Source: Robertkochia flava (GTDB lineage: Bacteria > Bacteroidota > Bacteroidia > Flavobacteriales > Flavobacteriaceae). Taken from it: 64,000 nt of DNA. Every line of letters starts with the position of its first letter. Within the stretch, counting starts at the first letter, position 1. This document shows positions 34,698 to 44,107 of this stretch, piece by piece. A model generated the notes under the pieces. The model did not search any database. It was not told the DNA's origin and saw only the letters and a program-made list of their open reading frames with translations. Location of the stretch: the NCBI RefSeq assembly GCF_020166515.1, contig NZ_JAINZT010000006.1, forward strand, positions 124,001-188,000, in the 5' to 3' direction. Both the position numbers and the translations under genes were made by a program.

Positions 34698-37475
34698 CTA
34701 CAGCTTTTCCCGAAGGTACTTCCAGGTATGCCCCTTTTTAAGTGCAACTACCTCTTCAGGAGTTCCGGAAGCAACGAGTTGCCCACCATTTATTCCGCCA
34801 TCGGGCCCCAGGTCTATAAGATAGTCTGCACATTTGATGAGATCCAGGTTGTGTTCAATAACCACTACCGAATGCCCTTTTGCGATCAGGGCATTAAAGG
34901 ATGCCAATAACTTTTTGATGTCGTGGAAGTGGAGCCCGGTTGTGGGTTCGTCAAAAATAAACAGGGCTTTGTCACTGCTGTTCCCTTTTACCAGAAAGGA
35001 AGCCAGTTTGATCCGCTGTGCCTCTCCGCCGGAAAGGGTGGAGGAGGACTGACCAAGGGTAACATAACCCAAACCAACATCCTGAAGGGGTTTTAATTTA
35101 TTTACAACCTTGGTTTCCTTGTTCGATTCGAAAAAATCAACGGCATCGTCAATGGTCATATTCAGGATGTCGTCTATGTTCTTTTCCTGGAATTTAACCT
35201 CCAGCACATCCTTTTTGAATCTTTTTCCACCGCAGGTCTCACACTCCAGGTGGACATCGGCCATAAACTGCATTTCTATGGTTACCTCGCCCTCACCTTT
35301 ACAGGTTTCACATCGGCCCCCTTCAACATTAAAAGAAAAGTGTTTAGGCTTATAGCCGCGAATTTTAGATAATTTCTGATTCGAAAAAAGTGACCGGATA
35401 TCGTCATAAGCTTTGATATAGGTGACCGGGTTGGAACGGGAGGAACGCCCGATGGGGTTTTGATCCACAAACTCCACTGATTTGAGCTTACCGAAATTCC
35501 CTTCTATAGCAGTGAACTGTCCGGCCTTCTCTCCATACCCTCCCGTTTCCTTTAAAACTGCAGGAAAAAGGATCTTCTTTACCAGGGTGCTTTTCCCACT
35601 TCCGGAAACCCCTGTAATTACGGTCAGGCAGTTCAATGGAAATCGGACATCCAGATTTTTGAGGTTATTTTCCCGGGCTCCTTTAATGTCTATATAAAAG
35701 CTTCCTTTTCGGCGTTTTTCAGGCAGGGCTATTGTTTCTTTTCCGCTCAGATACTTCCCGGTAAGTGAACTGTTTTTTAGCAGTGATGCATAACTGCCGG
35801 TTGCGACCACTTCCCCGCCGTGGGTTCCGGCCTCGGGTCCAATATCGATAATCTCATCGGCAGCTTTCATGATATCTTCGTCGTGTTCCACCACGATAAC
35901 CGTATTGCCAAGATCGCGTAGGGATTTGAGTACGCCAATAAGTTTTTCGGTATCCCTGGGATGCAATCCTATACTGGGTTCATCCAGGATATACATGGAA
36001 CCTACCAGGCTGCTTCCAAGGGAGGTGGCCAGGTTGATTCTCTGGGATTCACCTCCACTGAGGGTGTTGGATTTACGATTGAGAGTCAGGTAATCCAATC
36101 CGACATTACTTAGAAAATCCAGCCTGTTGTTGATCTCTTTTAACAGGCGATTGGCAATGGTGGTTTCATGCGCCTCCAGAACGAGTTCCTTGAAGTATTT
36201 CTTTAACTGATCTACCGGAAGCTCCACCAGGTCAATAATAGTTTTATCACCCACCTTTACATAGGAGGCTTCCTTTCGCAGGCGTTTTCCTTTGCAAACC
36301 TCACATTTGGTCTTCCCCCGGTATCGGGACAGCATGACCCGATTCTGTATCTTATAGCTTTTTTCTTCCAGTTCATTGAAAAAGGTTCTCAGGCCTGTGA
36401 AATAGGAATTCCCTTCCCAGATCAGGTCCCTTTGTGCCTCGCTAAGCTGATACCAGGGTTTGTGAATGGGGAAATCAAATTTATAGGCGTTGTTAACCAG
36501 TTGATCGCGATACCAGCTCATACTTTCTCCTCTCCAGGGAAAAATAGCGTTCTCGTATACCGATAATCCTGTATTGGGAACGATGAGTTCTTCATCAAGG
36601 CCTATAACGTCGCCATAGCCTTCACATTTGGGACAGGCCCCGTAAGGATTGTTGAAACTGAAAAGATGTACATTGGGTTCGAGAAAGCTCATCCCGTCCA
36701 GTTCGAACTTGTTACTGAAAGGGTGTGTTTTTCCTGTGCGTACCTCCTCGAGGATACATTCACCCTTTCCTTCAAAAAAGGCCGTGTCTACCGCATCGGC
36801 AAGGCGGTTGAAAAAATCTTCATTATGGCTTACCACAACCCGGTCTACCACCAGGAAAAAATCGTGGTCGATCTCTTCTTCAATTTCGTCAATGCGCAGT
36901 ACCTGTTCCTGGTATTTGATCCTTGCATACCCCTGTTGTGCCAAAATCTGTAGTGTTTTCAGAACACTCCTGTCGTCAGGGATGTGCACGGGTGCAAGGA
37001 GCAATAATTTACTGCGTTCCTCAAACTGTTTAACAAAGCGGATCACGTCGGTAACCGTATGTTTCTTCACTTCCTTCCCCGATACGGGAGAATAGGTCTT
37101 TCCGATACGGGCATACAGCAGCTTAAGATAATCGTAGATCTCTGTGGTAGTACCCACGGTAGAACGGGGGTTGGTGGAATTCACCTTTTGTTCTATAGCA
37201 ATTGCCGGAGCTATTCCTTTGATGTAATCTACCTTAGGCTTATCCAGGCGACCCAGAAATTGCCGGGCATAGGAGGAAAGACTCTCCACATAACGTCGTT
37301 GCCCCTCGGCATACAACGTATCAAAGGCAAGACTGGATTTTCCACTTCCTGACAACCCCGTGATCACCACAAGTTTGTTCCGGGGGATCGCTACATCTAT
37401 GTTTTTCAGGTTGTGGAGTTTAGCTCCTTTTATGAGGATATTTTTTTTGGGATCTAAAGTGGAAATATCAATCAT
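34698..37475 (-). CDS. uvrA: UvrABC excision nuclease subunit A
   Basis: The damage-recognition ATPase of nucleotide excision repair; it acts as a dimer with UvrB. 925 residues with two ABC ATPase modules: Walker [10 protein letters not shown] near 40 and GVSGSGKST near 630, two [16 protein letters not shown] signatures, and zinc-binding cysteines in [16 protein letters not shown] and the CETCKGEG...CETCGGKR pair. The start is the ATG at 37475 ([12 protein letters not shown]); the frame extends 7 codons upstream. It is divergent from the sigma factor gene. Confidence 0.97.
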   Translation of the reverse strand: MIDISTLDPKKNILIKGAKLHNLKNIDVAIPRNKLVVITGLSGSGKSSLAFDTLYAEGQRRYVESLSSYARQFLGRLDKPKVDYIKGIAPAIAIEQKVNSTNPRSTVGTTTEIYDYLKLLYARIGKTYSPVSGKEVKKHTVTDVIRFVKQFEERSKLLLLAPVHIPDDRSVLKTLQILAQQGYARIKYQEQVLRIDEIEEEIDHDFFLVVDRVVVSHNEDFFNRLADAVDTAFFEGKGECILEEVRTGKTHPFSNKFELDGMSFLEPNVHLFSFNNPYGACPKCEGYGDVIGLDEELIVPNTGLSVYENAIFPWRGESMSWYRDQLVNNAYKFDFPIHKPWYQLSEAQRDLIWEGNSYFTGLRTFFNELEEKSYKIQNRVMLSRYRGKTKCEVCKGKRLRKEASYVKVGDKTIIDLVELPVDQLKKYFKELVLEAHETTIANRLLKEINNRLDFLSNVGLDYLTLNRKSNTLSGGESQRINLATSLGSSLVGSMYILDEPSIGLHPRDTEKLIGVLKSLRDLGNTVIVVEHDEDIMKAADEIIDIGPEAGTHGGEVVATGSYASLLKNSSLTGKYLSGKETIALPEKRRKGSFYIDIKGARENNLKNLDVRFPLNCLTVITGVSGSGKSTLVKKILFPAVLKETGGYGEKAGQFTAIEGNFGKLKSVEFVDQNPIGRSSRSNPVTYIKAYDDIRSLFSNQKLSKIRGYKPKHFSFNVEGGRCETCKGEGEVTIEMQFMADVHLECETCGGKRFKKDVLEVKFQEKNIDDILNMTIDDAVDFFESNKETKVVNKLKPLQDVGLGYVTLGQSSSTLSGGEAQRIKLASFLVKGNSSDKALFIFDEPTTGLHFHDIKKLLASFNALIAKGHSVVVIEHNLDLIKCADYLIDLGPDGGINGGQLVASGTPEEVVALKKGHTWKYLREKL

Positions 37476-37567
37476 AGCCTGGTTTGAAAACCACAAAGAT
37501 AAGAATCTAATGCGATTGATTTTAAATGAGTTGTAAAAGAAAGATTATAAAAAAATGCTAAAAATTT

Positions 37568-37600
37568 TTTGTTTTTGTCTTTGAAATATAATTATATTTG
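37568..37600 (+). promoter_or_regulatory. Bacteroidota-type promoter for the sigma factor gene
   Basis: TTTG at 37568-37571 (-33) and TATATTTG at 37593-37600 (-7), 21 bases apart: a complete match to TTTG-N(19-21)-TAnnTTTG. The leader to the ATG at 37712 is about 105 bases. Confidence 0.6.
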
Positions 37601-37711
37601 GTTCAACCAAGCTAAAAGAATTACGCCTATACTATAGAATTACTTTTTATCAATCAACTAATTGCTATGCCTTTTGTTTTGAAGGGCATGCTATTCTTAA
37701 AAAGTAATTTT

Positions 37712-38293
37712 ATGGACCAGGAACTTCAGGATTCATGTTTGGTAGCCAGCTACCTGCGAGGTAATGAGAAGGCACTTGAAGTGCTAATTAACAGACATTC
37801 CCAACGTATTTATAGTTTTATTTATTCGAAAGTTTACAACCGTGACATTACGGAAGATATTTTCCAGGATACCTTTATCAAAGTCATTCGTACCCTGAAA
37901 AGGGGGAAATACAATGAAGAGGGGAAATTCCTTCCCTGGGTTATGCGTATCGCGCACAACCTGGTGATCGATCACTTCCGGAAGAATTCCAGGATGCCCA
38001 AATTTGAAGGCAGTGATGATTTTAACATCTTTTCTGTTCTGGGTGATCCTAGCCTGAATGCAGAAAAACAGATCATAAAAGATCAGGTGGAGCACGATGT
38101 GCGTAGGCTGATCTGCGAATTGCCTGAAGATCAGCAGGAAGTGCTTATAATGCGGCTTTACAAGGATATGAGCTTTAAGGAAATTGCCGATAAAACAGGG
38201 GTTTCCATCAATACCGCCCTGGGAAGAATGCGTTACGCCATTATTAACCTCAGGAAACTGGTTGAAAAAAACAATATTATTTTAACCAATTGA
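37712..38293 (+). CDS. ECF-type RNA polymerase sigma factor
   Basis: 193 residues with sigma region 2 (about 10-85: SYLRGNEKALEVLINRHSQRIYSF and the DITEDIFQDTFIKV core) and region 4 (about 135-185: LPEDQQEVLIMRLYKDMSFKEIADKTGVSINTALGRMRYA). Regions 1 and 3 are absent, as in ECF factors. The start is the ATG at 37712 (MDQELQDS); an upstream extension of 15 codons is not family-like. There is no recognisable anti-sigma gene. Instead a 47-residue frame follows after 52 bases and ends at a terminator. Confidence 0.9.
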   Translation: MDQELQDSCLVASYLRGNEKALEVLINRHSQRIYSFIYSKVYNRDITEDIFQDTFIKVIRTLKRGKYNEEGKFLPWVMRIAHNLVIDHFRKNSRMPKFEGSDDFNIFSVLGDPSLNAEKQIIKDQVEHDVRRLICELPEDQQEVLIMRLYKDMSFKEIADKTGVSINTALGRMRYAIINLRKLVEKNNIILTN

Positions 38294-38345
38294 CACAATA
38301 ACAAGAGGTTTGCCCCGTTATTCAAAAGAATATTAAACTAACAAC

Positions 38346-38489
38346 ATGGCAAATCTTTACATTTCAAATTCCTCTAAAAAGAAAGAATTAAAACCCAAAA
38401 AGGAAACCGTTGATTTCCTTCTCAATTATTCTAAAGCTTTAAGTGTTACTAAGTACCAGAAAATGATTTTCGAGACCATCTCGAACTGA
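38346..38489 (+). CDS. 47-residue protein encoded after the sigma factor
   Basis: A short frame starting MANLYISNSSKKKELKPKK and ending MIFETISN. It is basic in the first half and mixed helical in the second (TVDFLLNYSKALSVTKYQ). The ATG follows an AACAAC sequence typical of local leader regions, the frame ends 10 bases before a strong terminator, and the gene lies in the same direction as the sigma factor. It could modulate the sigma factor; no family is recognised. Confidence 0.6.
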   Translation: MANLYISNSSKKKELKPKKETVDFLLNYSKALSVTKYQKMIFETISN

Positions 38490-38496
38490 TCATTTC

Positions 38497-38534
38497 AAAA
38501 AAGCCCGGAATTGGTTGTTCACCGGGCTTTTTTG
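38497..38534. terminator. bidirectional terminator
   Basis: Stem AAGCCCGG/CCGGGCTT with A-run and T-runs. It is shared by the 47-residue protein gene and the convergent nth gene. Confidence 0.85.
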
Positions 38535-39181
38535 TTTTTGTAATAGTCGTTAATTACGCTTTTTCTCCCAATGGTTTTAGTGATGATGTCCTTTTCCAGG
38601 TCCCAGCCTCTTGCAGGGGAGTACTCTCTTCCGTAATAGATGATCTGCAGGTGGAGTTTATTCCATTTCTCTTCAGGAAATAATTTTTTCGCATCTTTCT
38701 CCGTTTGCACCACGTTTTTACCTGTGGTGAGATTCCACCGGTACATCAGCCTGTGAATATGGGTATCTACCGGGAAAGCGGGGATCCCAAAGGCCTGCGC
38801 TACAACCACGCTCGCGGTTTTATGACCTACACCCGGAAGTTTCTCCAGTTCTTCAAGGGTAGTGGGGACCTCGCCGTTGTGTTTGTCAATAAGGATCTGA
38901 GAAAGCTCATGAATGGCCTTTGATTTGGTTGGCGATAACCCAACCGGCTTTATGATTTCCCTGATCTCATCCACACTCAGGTGCACCATATGATGGGGAG
39001 TATTGGCTTTTTTAAAAAGTATGGGGGTAACGGTATTTACCCTGGCATCGGTGCTCTGAGCAGAGAGCAGGACCGCGATGAGAAGTGTATAGGGGTCTGT
39101 ATGGTTCAGGGGTATGGGTACGGTGGGATACAGTTCTTCGAGGGTATCAACCACAAAGGCCGCTTTTTCTGCTTTGGTCAT
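38519..39181 (-). CDS. nth: endonuclease III-like DNA glycosylase lacking the iron-sulfur cysteines
   Basis: A 220-residue HhH-GPD protein for removal of oxidised pyrimidines. The hairpin-helix-hairpin is LPGVGHKTA with catalytic Lys121, and catalytic Asp139 is in FPVDTHIHR; both are intact. Canonical Nth has four Cys near the C-terminus (Cx6Cx2Cx5C) that hold a [4Fe-4S] cluster. Here that region reads YGREYSPARGWDLEKD..., and the whole protein has no cysteine. The fold and active site are therefore kept but the cluster is gone. It is divergent from the bcp gene and convergent with the sigma-factor unit. Confidence 0.9.
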   Translation of the reverse strand: MTKAEKAAFVVDTLEELYPTVPIPLNHTDPYTLLIAVLLSAQSTDARVNTVTPILFKKANTPHHMVHLSVDEIREIIKPVGLSPTKSKAIHELSQILIDKHNGEVPTTLEELEKLPGVGHKTASVVVAQAFGIPAFPVDTHIHRLMYRWNLTTGKNVVQTEKDAKKLFPEEKWNKLHLQIIYYGREYSPARGWDLEKDIITKTIGRKSVINDYYKNKKAR

Positions 39182-39224
39182 TATTTGTTAATTTAGAGCA
39201 TCGTAAAACTATTAAAAAAAATCT

Positions 39225-39683
39225 ATGAATACATTGAAAGCAGGAGATAAGGTGCCCGCCTTTTCGGGGACTACCGATAAAGGAGAGAAAATCAGCCTTG
39301 ATGATTTTAAAGGCAGTAAACTCGTGGTCTTCTTTTATCCGAAAGCGAGCACTCCGGGTTGTACGGCAGAAGCATGTAACCTGAGAGACCATTATAAGGA
39401 ATTGCAGGACAAAGGGTACAAACTGCTCGGAGTGAGTGCCGATTCTGAAAAGCGGCAGTCCAATTTCAGTTCAAAATACAAATTCCCCTTTCCCTTACTG
39501 GCCGACGAGGATAAGGAGGTGATCAATGCCTTCGGGGTTTGGGGCCCAAAGAAATTCATGGGTCGGGAATATGACGGGATTCACCGTATGACTTTTATAG
39601 TTAATGAAGAAGGTACGGTAGAACGCGTAATTGATAAGGTCAAGACCAAGGATCACGCCGCTCAGATCCTTGAGAATTCATAA
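39225..39683 (+). CDS. bcp: thioredoxin-dependent thiol peroxidase (Bcp/PrxQ type)
   Basis: Reduces hydrogen peroxide and organic hydroperoxides with thioredoxin as electron donor. The 152-residue protein has the peroxidatic Cys46 in STPGCTAEA and the resolving Cys51 five residues on, the arrangement of PrxQ/BCP. It starts with ATG 43 bases from the divergent nth start. The pairing of a DNA-repair glycosylase and a peroxidase back-to-back may reflect a shared oxidative-stress theme but could be chance. Confidence 0.93.
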   Translation: MNTLKAGDKVPAFSGTTDKGEKISLDDFKGSKLVVFFYPKASTPGCTAEACNLRDHYKELQDKGYKLLGVSADSEKRQSNFSSKYKFPFPLLADEDKEVINAFGVWGPKKFMGREYDGIHRMTFIVNEEGTVERVIDKVKTKDHAAQILENS

Positions 39684-39699
39684 TTTGTGATACCCATTG

Positions 39700-39733
39700 A
39701 AAAAAAAGGCCCTGTTTAACAGGGCCTTTTTTA
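39700..39733. terminator. bidirectional terminator
   Basis: Stem AGGCCCTG/CAGGGCCT, four-base loop, with A-run and T-run. It lies between bcp and the convergent 487-residue gene. Confidence 0.85.
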
Positions 39734-39754
39734 TGGTTGTATATGATCTTCAGA

Positions 39755-41218
39755 TCAGGATTTTGATTTATCCGTGATCTGCTTTGGAGATTTGTAATCA
39801 AAAAGGTGTTTTTGTTTGATCAGTTCGGCGATTCCCGACGGAAGCATTTCTTCCCATCCTTCCTCATTGTTGGAGATCTTTTTAAGTACTTCTCTGGAGA
39901 AGATGTTCAAAATATCCGGATCGTAGTCAAAGATGTCTACCACCTTACCGTTGTATTTAAAGAACTTGTAGAGTTCTTTCATACGCGGATGCACCTTCAG
40001 ATTGTTGCTGGTAACCAGAAGCCCTGTTTCCGGATCCACCATAGGGTAGAGGTATACCCTGAGATCCTTGTAGAAAAGTTTTCCAAAGGCCTCCAGGATC
40101 CCTCCGCTCAGGTGACGGTAATACCGTTCGTCGAAGATTTCCACCAGGTTGTTTACACCCATGGTCAGGGCCATACGTTCTCTGGTATAATTGGAGAAGT
40201 ATTCCACTAGTTTGTAATACTCCTGGAAGTTGGAGATAAGTACGGTTTGTCCGAGTGAACAAAGCAGTCTTGCGCGGTCCATGAAGTCTTCTTCATCGAT
40301 CTCACCTTCGGCCCTCAGGTTGGAAAGCGTGATCTCGAAAATTACCACCGTGTTTTCCACGTCTACCTTATTTTCCCTGATAAATATGTCATATGATTTC
40401 TGAAACATATCCATATTTACCTTGGTTACGGGCCTGAAACTACCGCGAAGGGCAAGTATGTTCTTTTTGTACAGAATGGCAGCAGGCAGGATGTTATTCC
40501 CATCAGGGCCAAACATTACCGCTTCGGTCATTCCGTTTTTCACCAGCTGCAAGCTCATCAGTCGGTTATCGACATTTTCGAAGCGCGGCCCGGAGAAGTT
40601 TATCATATCGATCTCTATGGTGTCCTTGTCAATAAGATCATAGAGATACTTCAGTAATTTTTTGGGTTTATGATGTTTGTAAAAAGCACCATAGATCAGG
40701 TTAACCCCCAAAATACCCAGGGTTTCCTGTTGTAGCCTGGCTTCGGTTTGCTTAAAACGGATGTGAAGTACAATATCGTTATACGCTTCTCCCGGTTCCA
40801 GTTGAAATTTGATACCCAGCCAGCCATGGCCCAGGTATTTCTTGGCAAAATCGATAGTTGCCACGGTATTGGCGAAAGAAAAGAAGATCTTATTGGGGTG
40901 TTCCTCCCTGGAAATTCGTTCCTCCATAAGCTGCATTTCATGTGAAAGCATCTTGGTAAGCCTGGCTTCGGTTACGTATCTCCCGTCTTCTTCTACCCCA
41001 TAAATAGCATCACTGAAGGCTTTGTCATAGGCACTCATAGCCTTGGCAATGGTACCCGAGGCACCACCCGCCCGGAAAAAGTGACGAACGGTTTCCTGAC
41101 CGGCACCTATCTCCGCAAATGTTCCGTAAATGGTTTCATTCAGATTAATTCGTAAGGCTTTCGCCTTAAGGGAAGGGACGTTCTCGAAATTCCTATCTCC
41201 TTTTAAAACTATCGGCAT
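39755..41218 (-). CDS. conserved flavobacterial protein of unknown function (487 residues)
   Basis: A soluble protein without signal peptide or membrane helix. Distinctive blocks are KAKALRINLNETIYGTFAEI at the N-terminus, GGASGTIAKAMSAYDK, NKIFFSFANTVATIDFAKK, the long central ETLGILGVNLIYGAFY, RGSFRPVTKVNMDM, and VHPRMKELYKFF near the C-terminus. I recall close relatives throughout Flavobacteriaceae, sometimes carrying implausible names such as nicotinate-nucleotide adenylyltransferase; I see no nucleotide-binding motif to support that. The gene stands alone, with its own terminator and a divergent MBL-fold gene upstream. No function is assigned. Confidence 0.7.
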   Translation of the reverse strand: MPIVLKGDRNFENVPSLKAKALRINLNETIYGTFAEIGAGQETVRHFFRAGGASGTIAKAMSAYDKAFSDAIYGVEEDGRYVTEARLTKMLSHEMQLMEERISREEHPNKIFFSFANTVATIDFAKKYLGHGWLGIKFQLEPGEAYNDIVLHIRFKQTEARLQQETLGILGVNLIYGAFYKHHKPKKLLKYLYDLIDKDTIEIDMINFSGPRFENVDNRLMSLQLVKNGMTEAVMFGPDGNNILPAAILYKKNILALRGSFRPVTKVNMDMFQKSYDIFIRENKVDVENTVVIFEITLSNLRAEGEIDEEDFMDRARLLCSLGQTVLISNFQEYYKLVEYFSNYTRERMALTMGVNNLVEIFDERYYRHLSGGILEAFGKLFYKDLRVYLYPMVDPETGLLVTSNNLKVHPRMKELYKFFKYNGKVVDIFDYDPDILNIFSREVLKKISNNEEGWEEMLPSGIAELIKQKHLFDYKSPKQITDKSKS

Positions 41219-41280
41219 AGTTCAATTTTCTTTGCAACAAAGTTAAAAAAGTTTCATGAAGCTAATCTGATAATAAATGA

Positions 41281-41288
41281 TAAATTTG
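41281..41288 (+). promoter_or_regulatory. candidate -7 promoter element for the MBL-fold gene
   Basis: TAAATTTG matches TAnnTTTG and lies only 15 bases before the GTG start at 41303, so the leader would be very short. Confidence 0.4.
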
Positions 41289-41302
41289 GTAAAAAATCAG
41301 GA

Positions 41303-42067
41303 GTGAAAGTTACGTTTTTAGGAACAGGTACATCACAGGGAATTCCTGTAATTGCAAGCGATCATCCGGTATGTCTTAGTGAAGACCCTAGGGATAAAAG
41401 ACTTAGGGTATCGGTCATGGTATCCTGGGATGACTTTAATTATGTGGTTGATTGCGGTCCCGATTTCCGGCAGCAAATGCTGGCCAATAACGTAAAGCAT
41501 ATTGACGGCATTCTCTTTACACATGAGCATGCAGACCATATTATGGGACTGGATGATATACGTCCCTTTTTCTTTAAACAGGGAGATATTCCAATTTATG
41601 CCCATAAAAGAGTATTGGATTCTCTTCGGAATAAATTTGATTATATTTTTGCCACCGAAGACCGCTATCCCGGGGCTCCTGCCGTACAGGAAAACGAAGT
41701 GGTGAACGGGGAAAGCCTGGCTCTTGGAGGACTAGAGGTAATTCCTGTGAATGCGATGCACAACAGGCTTCAGGTATTTGGGTACCGGTTTGGGGATTTT
41801 GCCTACCTCACTGATGTCAAGCATATCGAAGATGAGGAAGCAGCCAAACTTAAAGGCGTAAAGGTGCTTGTGGTCAATGCCCTCAGAAAGGAGGCACATC
41901 ACTCGCATTTTAACCTGGAGGAGGCTGTAGCCTTCGTTCAAAGCGTTGGCCCTGAACGCGCCTATTTTACGCACATCAGTGCTTATTTAGGTTTCCATGC
42001 GGAAGTCGAAAAAGAATTGCCTGAAGGTATTCACCTGGCTTATGATAATCTCGTAATTGAACTATAA
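41303..42067 (+). CDS. MBL-fold metal-dependent hydrolase (PhnP-like)
   Basis: 254 residues with the metallo-beta-lactamase fold. It opens MKVTFLGTGTSQGIP, has the metal motif FTHEHADHIMG (HxHxDH), a further Asp in LTDVKHIED, and His residues in EAHHSHFNLEEA and FTHISAYLGFH. This pattern resembles PhnP-type phosphodiesterases, but no phn genes are present, so a general cyclic-phosphate or tRNase-Z-like role is left open. Translation starts at a GTG, overlapped by an AGGAG sequence, one of the few Shine-Dalgarno-like sites here. A small anchored protein gene follows after 17 bases. Confidence 0.85.
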   Translation: MKVTFLGTGTSQGIPVIASDHPVCLSEDPRDKRLRVSVMVSWDDFNYVVDCGPDFRQQMLANNVKHIDGILFTHEHADHIMGLDDIRPFFFKQGDIPIYAHKRVLDSLRNKFDYIFATEDRYPGAPAVQENEVVNGESLALGGLEVIPVNAMHNRLQVFGYRFGDFAYLTDVKHIEDEEAAKLKGVKVLVVNALRKEAHHSHFNLEEAVAFVQSVGPERAYFTHISAYLGFHAEVEKELPEGIHLAYDNLVIEL

Positions 42068-42084
42068 TAACCCTAACTACTACT

Positions 42085-42579
42085 ATGAAAAGTAAAATAT
42101 TCATGTATCTCTTTGTATTTGCAGCACTTTTAAACCTGTATCAGTATGTAAGTGCATCCAAATACATAGAATCTGAAACGGCAAAGATCGGGAATCTCAG
42201 GGCAGAGAAAGAAAGCCTTCAGGATTCGGTGCAGTCGCTGTTATTAAAGCAGATGGACCTGCAGTATTTCGACCTCGAACACAATGATGATGCATTCGCC
42301 TATTACGAACACCTGGACCTGGAGAATCCCTCCCGGTATATTGCTGATAAGTTGCTGGAAACCAACGAAGCCAAAGGGAATAACCCTTTGGTGCCTTACG
42401 ATGGCATGAGCGGGGCTCCAATGAAGATCAACAAGATCAAGGTTTTAAACCACAGGTGGATCATAGCAGATTTCTCCGATGGGAAATACTGGGGAGAGAT
42501 CCTGGTTGAATATTACCTGAATGATGATATGAGCATTGACTTTACCACGCTTGGTCATTTATTGTATTCCAGAAGCTAA
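42085..42579 (+). CDS. membrane-anchored coiled-coil protein of unknown function
   Basis: 164 residues. A membrane anchor (about 5-24: IFMYLFVFAALLNLYQYV) is followed by a short coiled coil (about 30-60: ETAKIGNLRAEKESLQDSVQSLLLKQMD) and a C-terminal globular region with WIIADFSDGKYWGEILVEY. Similar small proteins sit downstream of MBL-fold genes in other flavobacteria as far as I recall. It lies 17 bases after the MBL gene, probably in an operon. No function known. Confidence 0.65.
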   Translation: MKSKIFMYLFVFAALLNLYQYVSASKYIESETAKIGNLRAEKESLQDSVQSLLLKQMDLQYFDLEHNDDAFAYYEHLDLENPSRYIADKLLETNEAKGNNPLVPYDGMSGAPMKINKIKVLNHRWIIADFSDGKYWGEILVEYYLNDDMSIDFTTLGHLLYSRS

Positions 42580-42628
42580 ATTTTTTTTCAAAGTGGCATA
42601 AACCCCCAACTTAAAAACTCTGATTTCC

Positions 42629-44026
42629 ATGATCGAGCGTCTCGGGAAAACCTTTACAGATATCTACAGGCGCAATATGCCTGATGCCTTTGTATTTGCA
42701 CTGCTACTCACCCTGGTTTGCGGTGGGGCGGCTTTGGTTCTGCGACCGGTAGGACTAATGGAGGTGGTCTCTGCCTGGTATGAGGGATTCTGGATGTTGC
42801 TCGAGTTTGGAATGCAAATGGTATTGCTGGTTATAACGGGATATAGTATTGCCTTATCTCCTTTCCTGAGGAAACAGATCGATGCCCTGGGAAAAGCCCT
42901 GAATACGCCCTGGCAGGTCTATTTTTTTGTCACCCTGCTGGGATGCTTACTGTGTCTGGTCAGCTGGGGGTGGATCATTATCACTGCGGTACTTGCCCGG
43001 GAGCTTGCCCTTCGGGTGGAGGGGATCCATTATCCATACCTTATCGCCTGTGTCTATTGTTCCTTTATCAGTTGGGTCGCGGGATTATCGAGCAGCATAC
43101 CGCTATTACTGAATACGGAAGGTAATTTCCTGGTTGAATCAGGAATTTTAAATAACACCATAGGAACCGAATATACCCTGGGTTCAGGGTTAAACCTGGT
43201 GATGGTGCTGATCCTGGTGCTTTTCACCCCATTTGTTATGTTGCTGTTGCGACCAAAGAGATCAGAAGGCAAAGCTCTGAGTGACCTCCTGGAACAATCC
43301 GAGAACAGAGCAACTGAACTTTCCATCGCAGAAGAAGCGAAGCGCACCTCTATTGGAGGCCGGGCGGCCTCTGATGTATTAAACAACAGCAAAGGGTTGC
43401 TGTTGGTCATAACCACTGCAGGTATGGTCTATGTAGCACATCATTTCTACACCAGGGGCGTGGATCTGAACCTGAACATCATGATCTTTATTTTCCTTAT
43501 GCTGGGAATGCTTCTCCATCAAACCCCGTTGCGATATGGTATTTCCATGAAAAGGGCAAGCAGTAATGTTTCCGGCATTCTGTTCCAGTTTCCATTTTAT
43601 GCCGGGATCATGGGAATCATGATCCACACTGGGCTCGCAACCGAACTGGCAGCTCTTATGGTAAGAACAGCTACTCCGGAAAATTTCGGGGTTTTTGCAT
43701 ACATCACAGGAGGACTGGTCAATTTTGCCATTCCCTCAGCAGGAGGCGAGTTTGCGGTTATCGGTCCGAGCATACTCCAGGCCGTGAGTGAGTTGGCTGC
43801 TAATGAGGCCGAGGCTTTACAGATGATCGCTCGTTCGTCTATGGCCATAGCCTATGGAGAGTCTTTAAGTAATTTGCTTCAACCTTTCTTTCTTTTACTG
43901 GTAATCCCGGTAATGGCTGCGGGTATCCGTATACAAGCCCGGGATATTATGGGGTATTTGGTGATCCCATTTCTGTTATTCTTCCTGTTGCAGATGGCAC
44001 TGCTGTTCTTATGGCCAATGTCATAA
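42629..44026 (+). CDS. atoE: short-chain fatty acid transporter, AtoE family
   Basis: An integral inner-membrane protein of 465 residues with about 12 hydrophobic segments. The N-terminus IERLGKTFTDIYRRNMPDAFVFALLLTL, the SWGWIIITAVLARELA block and the NFAIPSAGGEFAVIGPSIL block match the AtoE short-chain fatty acid permease family. Expected substrate: acetoacetate, butyrate or similar acids. It is followed 81 bases later by an amidohydrolase lipoprotein that could supply acids, but no shared operon is certain. Confidence 0.85.
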   Translation: MIERLGKTFTDIYRRNMPDAFVFALLLTLVCGGAALVLRPVGLMEVVSAWYEGFWMLLEFGMQMVLLVITGYSIALSPFLRKQIDALGKALNTPWQVYFFVTLLGCLLCLVSWGWIIITAVLARELALRVEGIHYPYLIACVYCSFISWVAGLSSSIPLLLNTEGNFLVESGILNNTIGTEYTLGSGLNLVMVLILVLFTPFVMLLLRPKRSEGKALSDLLEQSENRATELSIAEEAKRTSIGGRAASDVLNNSKGLLLVITTAGMVYVAHHFYTRGVDLNLNIMIFIFLMLGMLLHQTPLRYGISMKRASSNVSGILFQFPFYAGIMGIMIHTGLATELAALMVRTATPENFGVFAYITGGLVNFAIPSAGGEFAVIGPSILQAVSELAANEAEALQMIARSSMAIAYGESLSNLLQPFFLLLVIPVMAAGIRIQARDIMGYLVIPFLLFFLLQMALLFLWPMS

Positions 44027-44107
44027 AATGTCAGATTTTCATTGCTTCGTATTTAGGATATTACCTCTATAATCAGTAGTTTAGGTGAAATCTAACTTTC
44101 ATCTGTT

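Noticed and set aside
38519-39683. nth and bcp as a shared oxidative-stress regulon
   Set aside because: Divergent genes alone do not show shared control, and no common operator was seen in the 43-base spacer.
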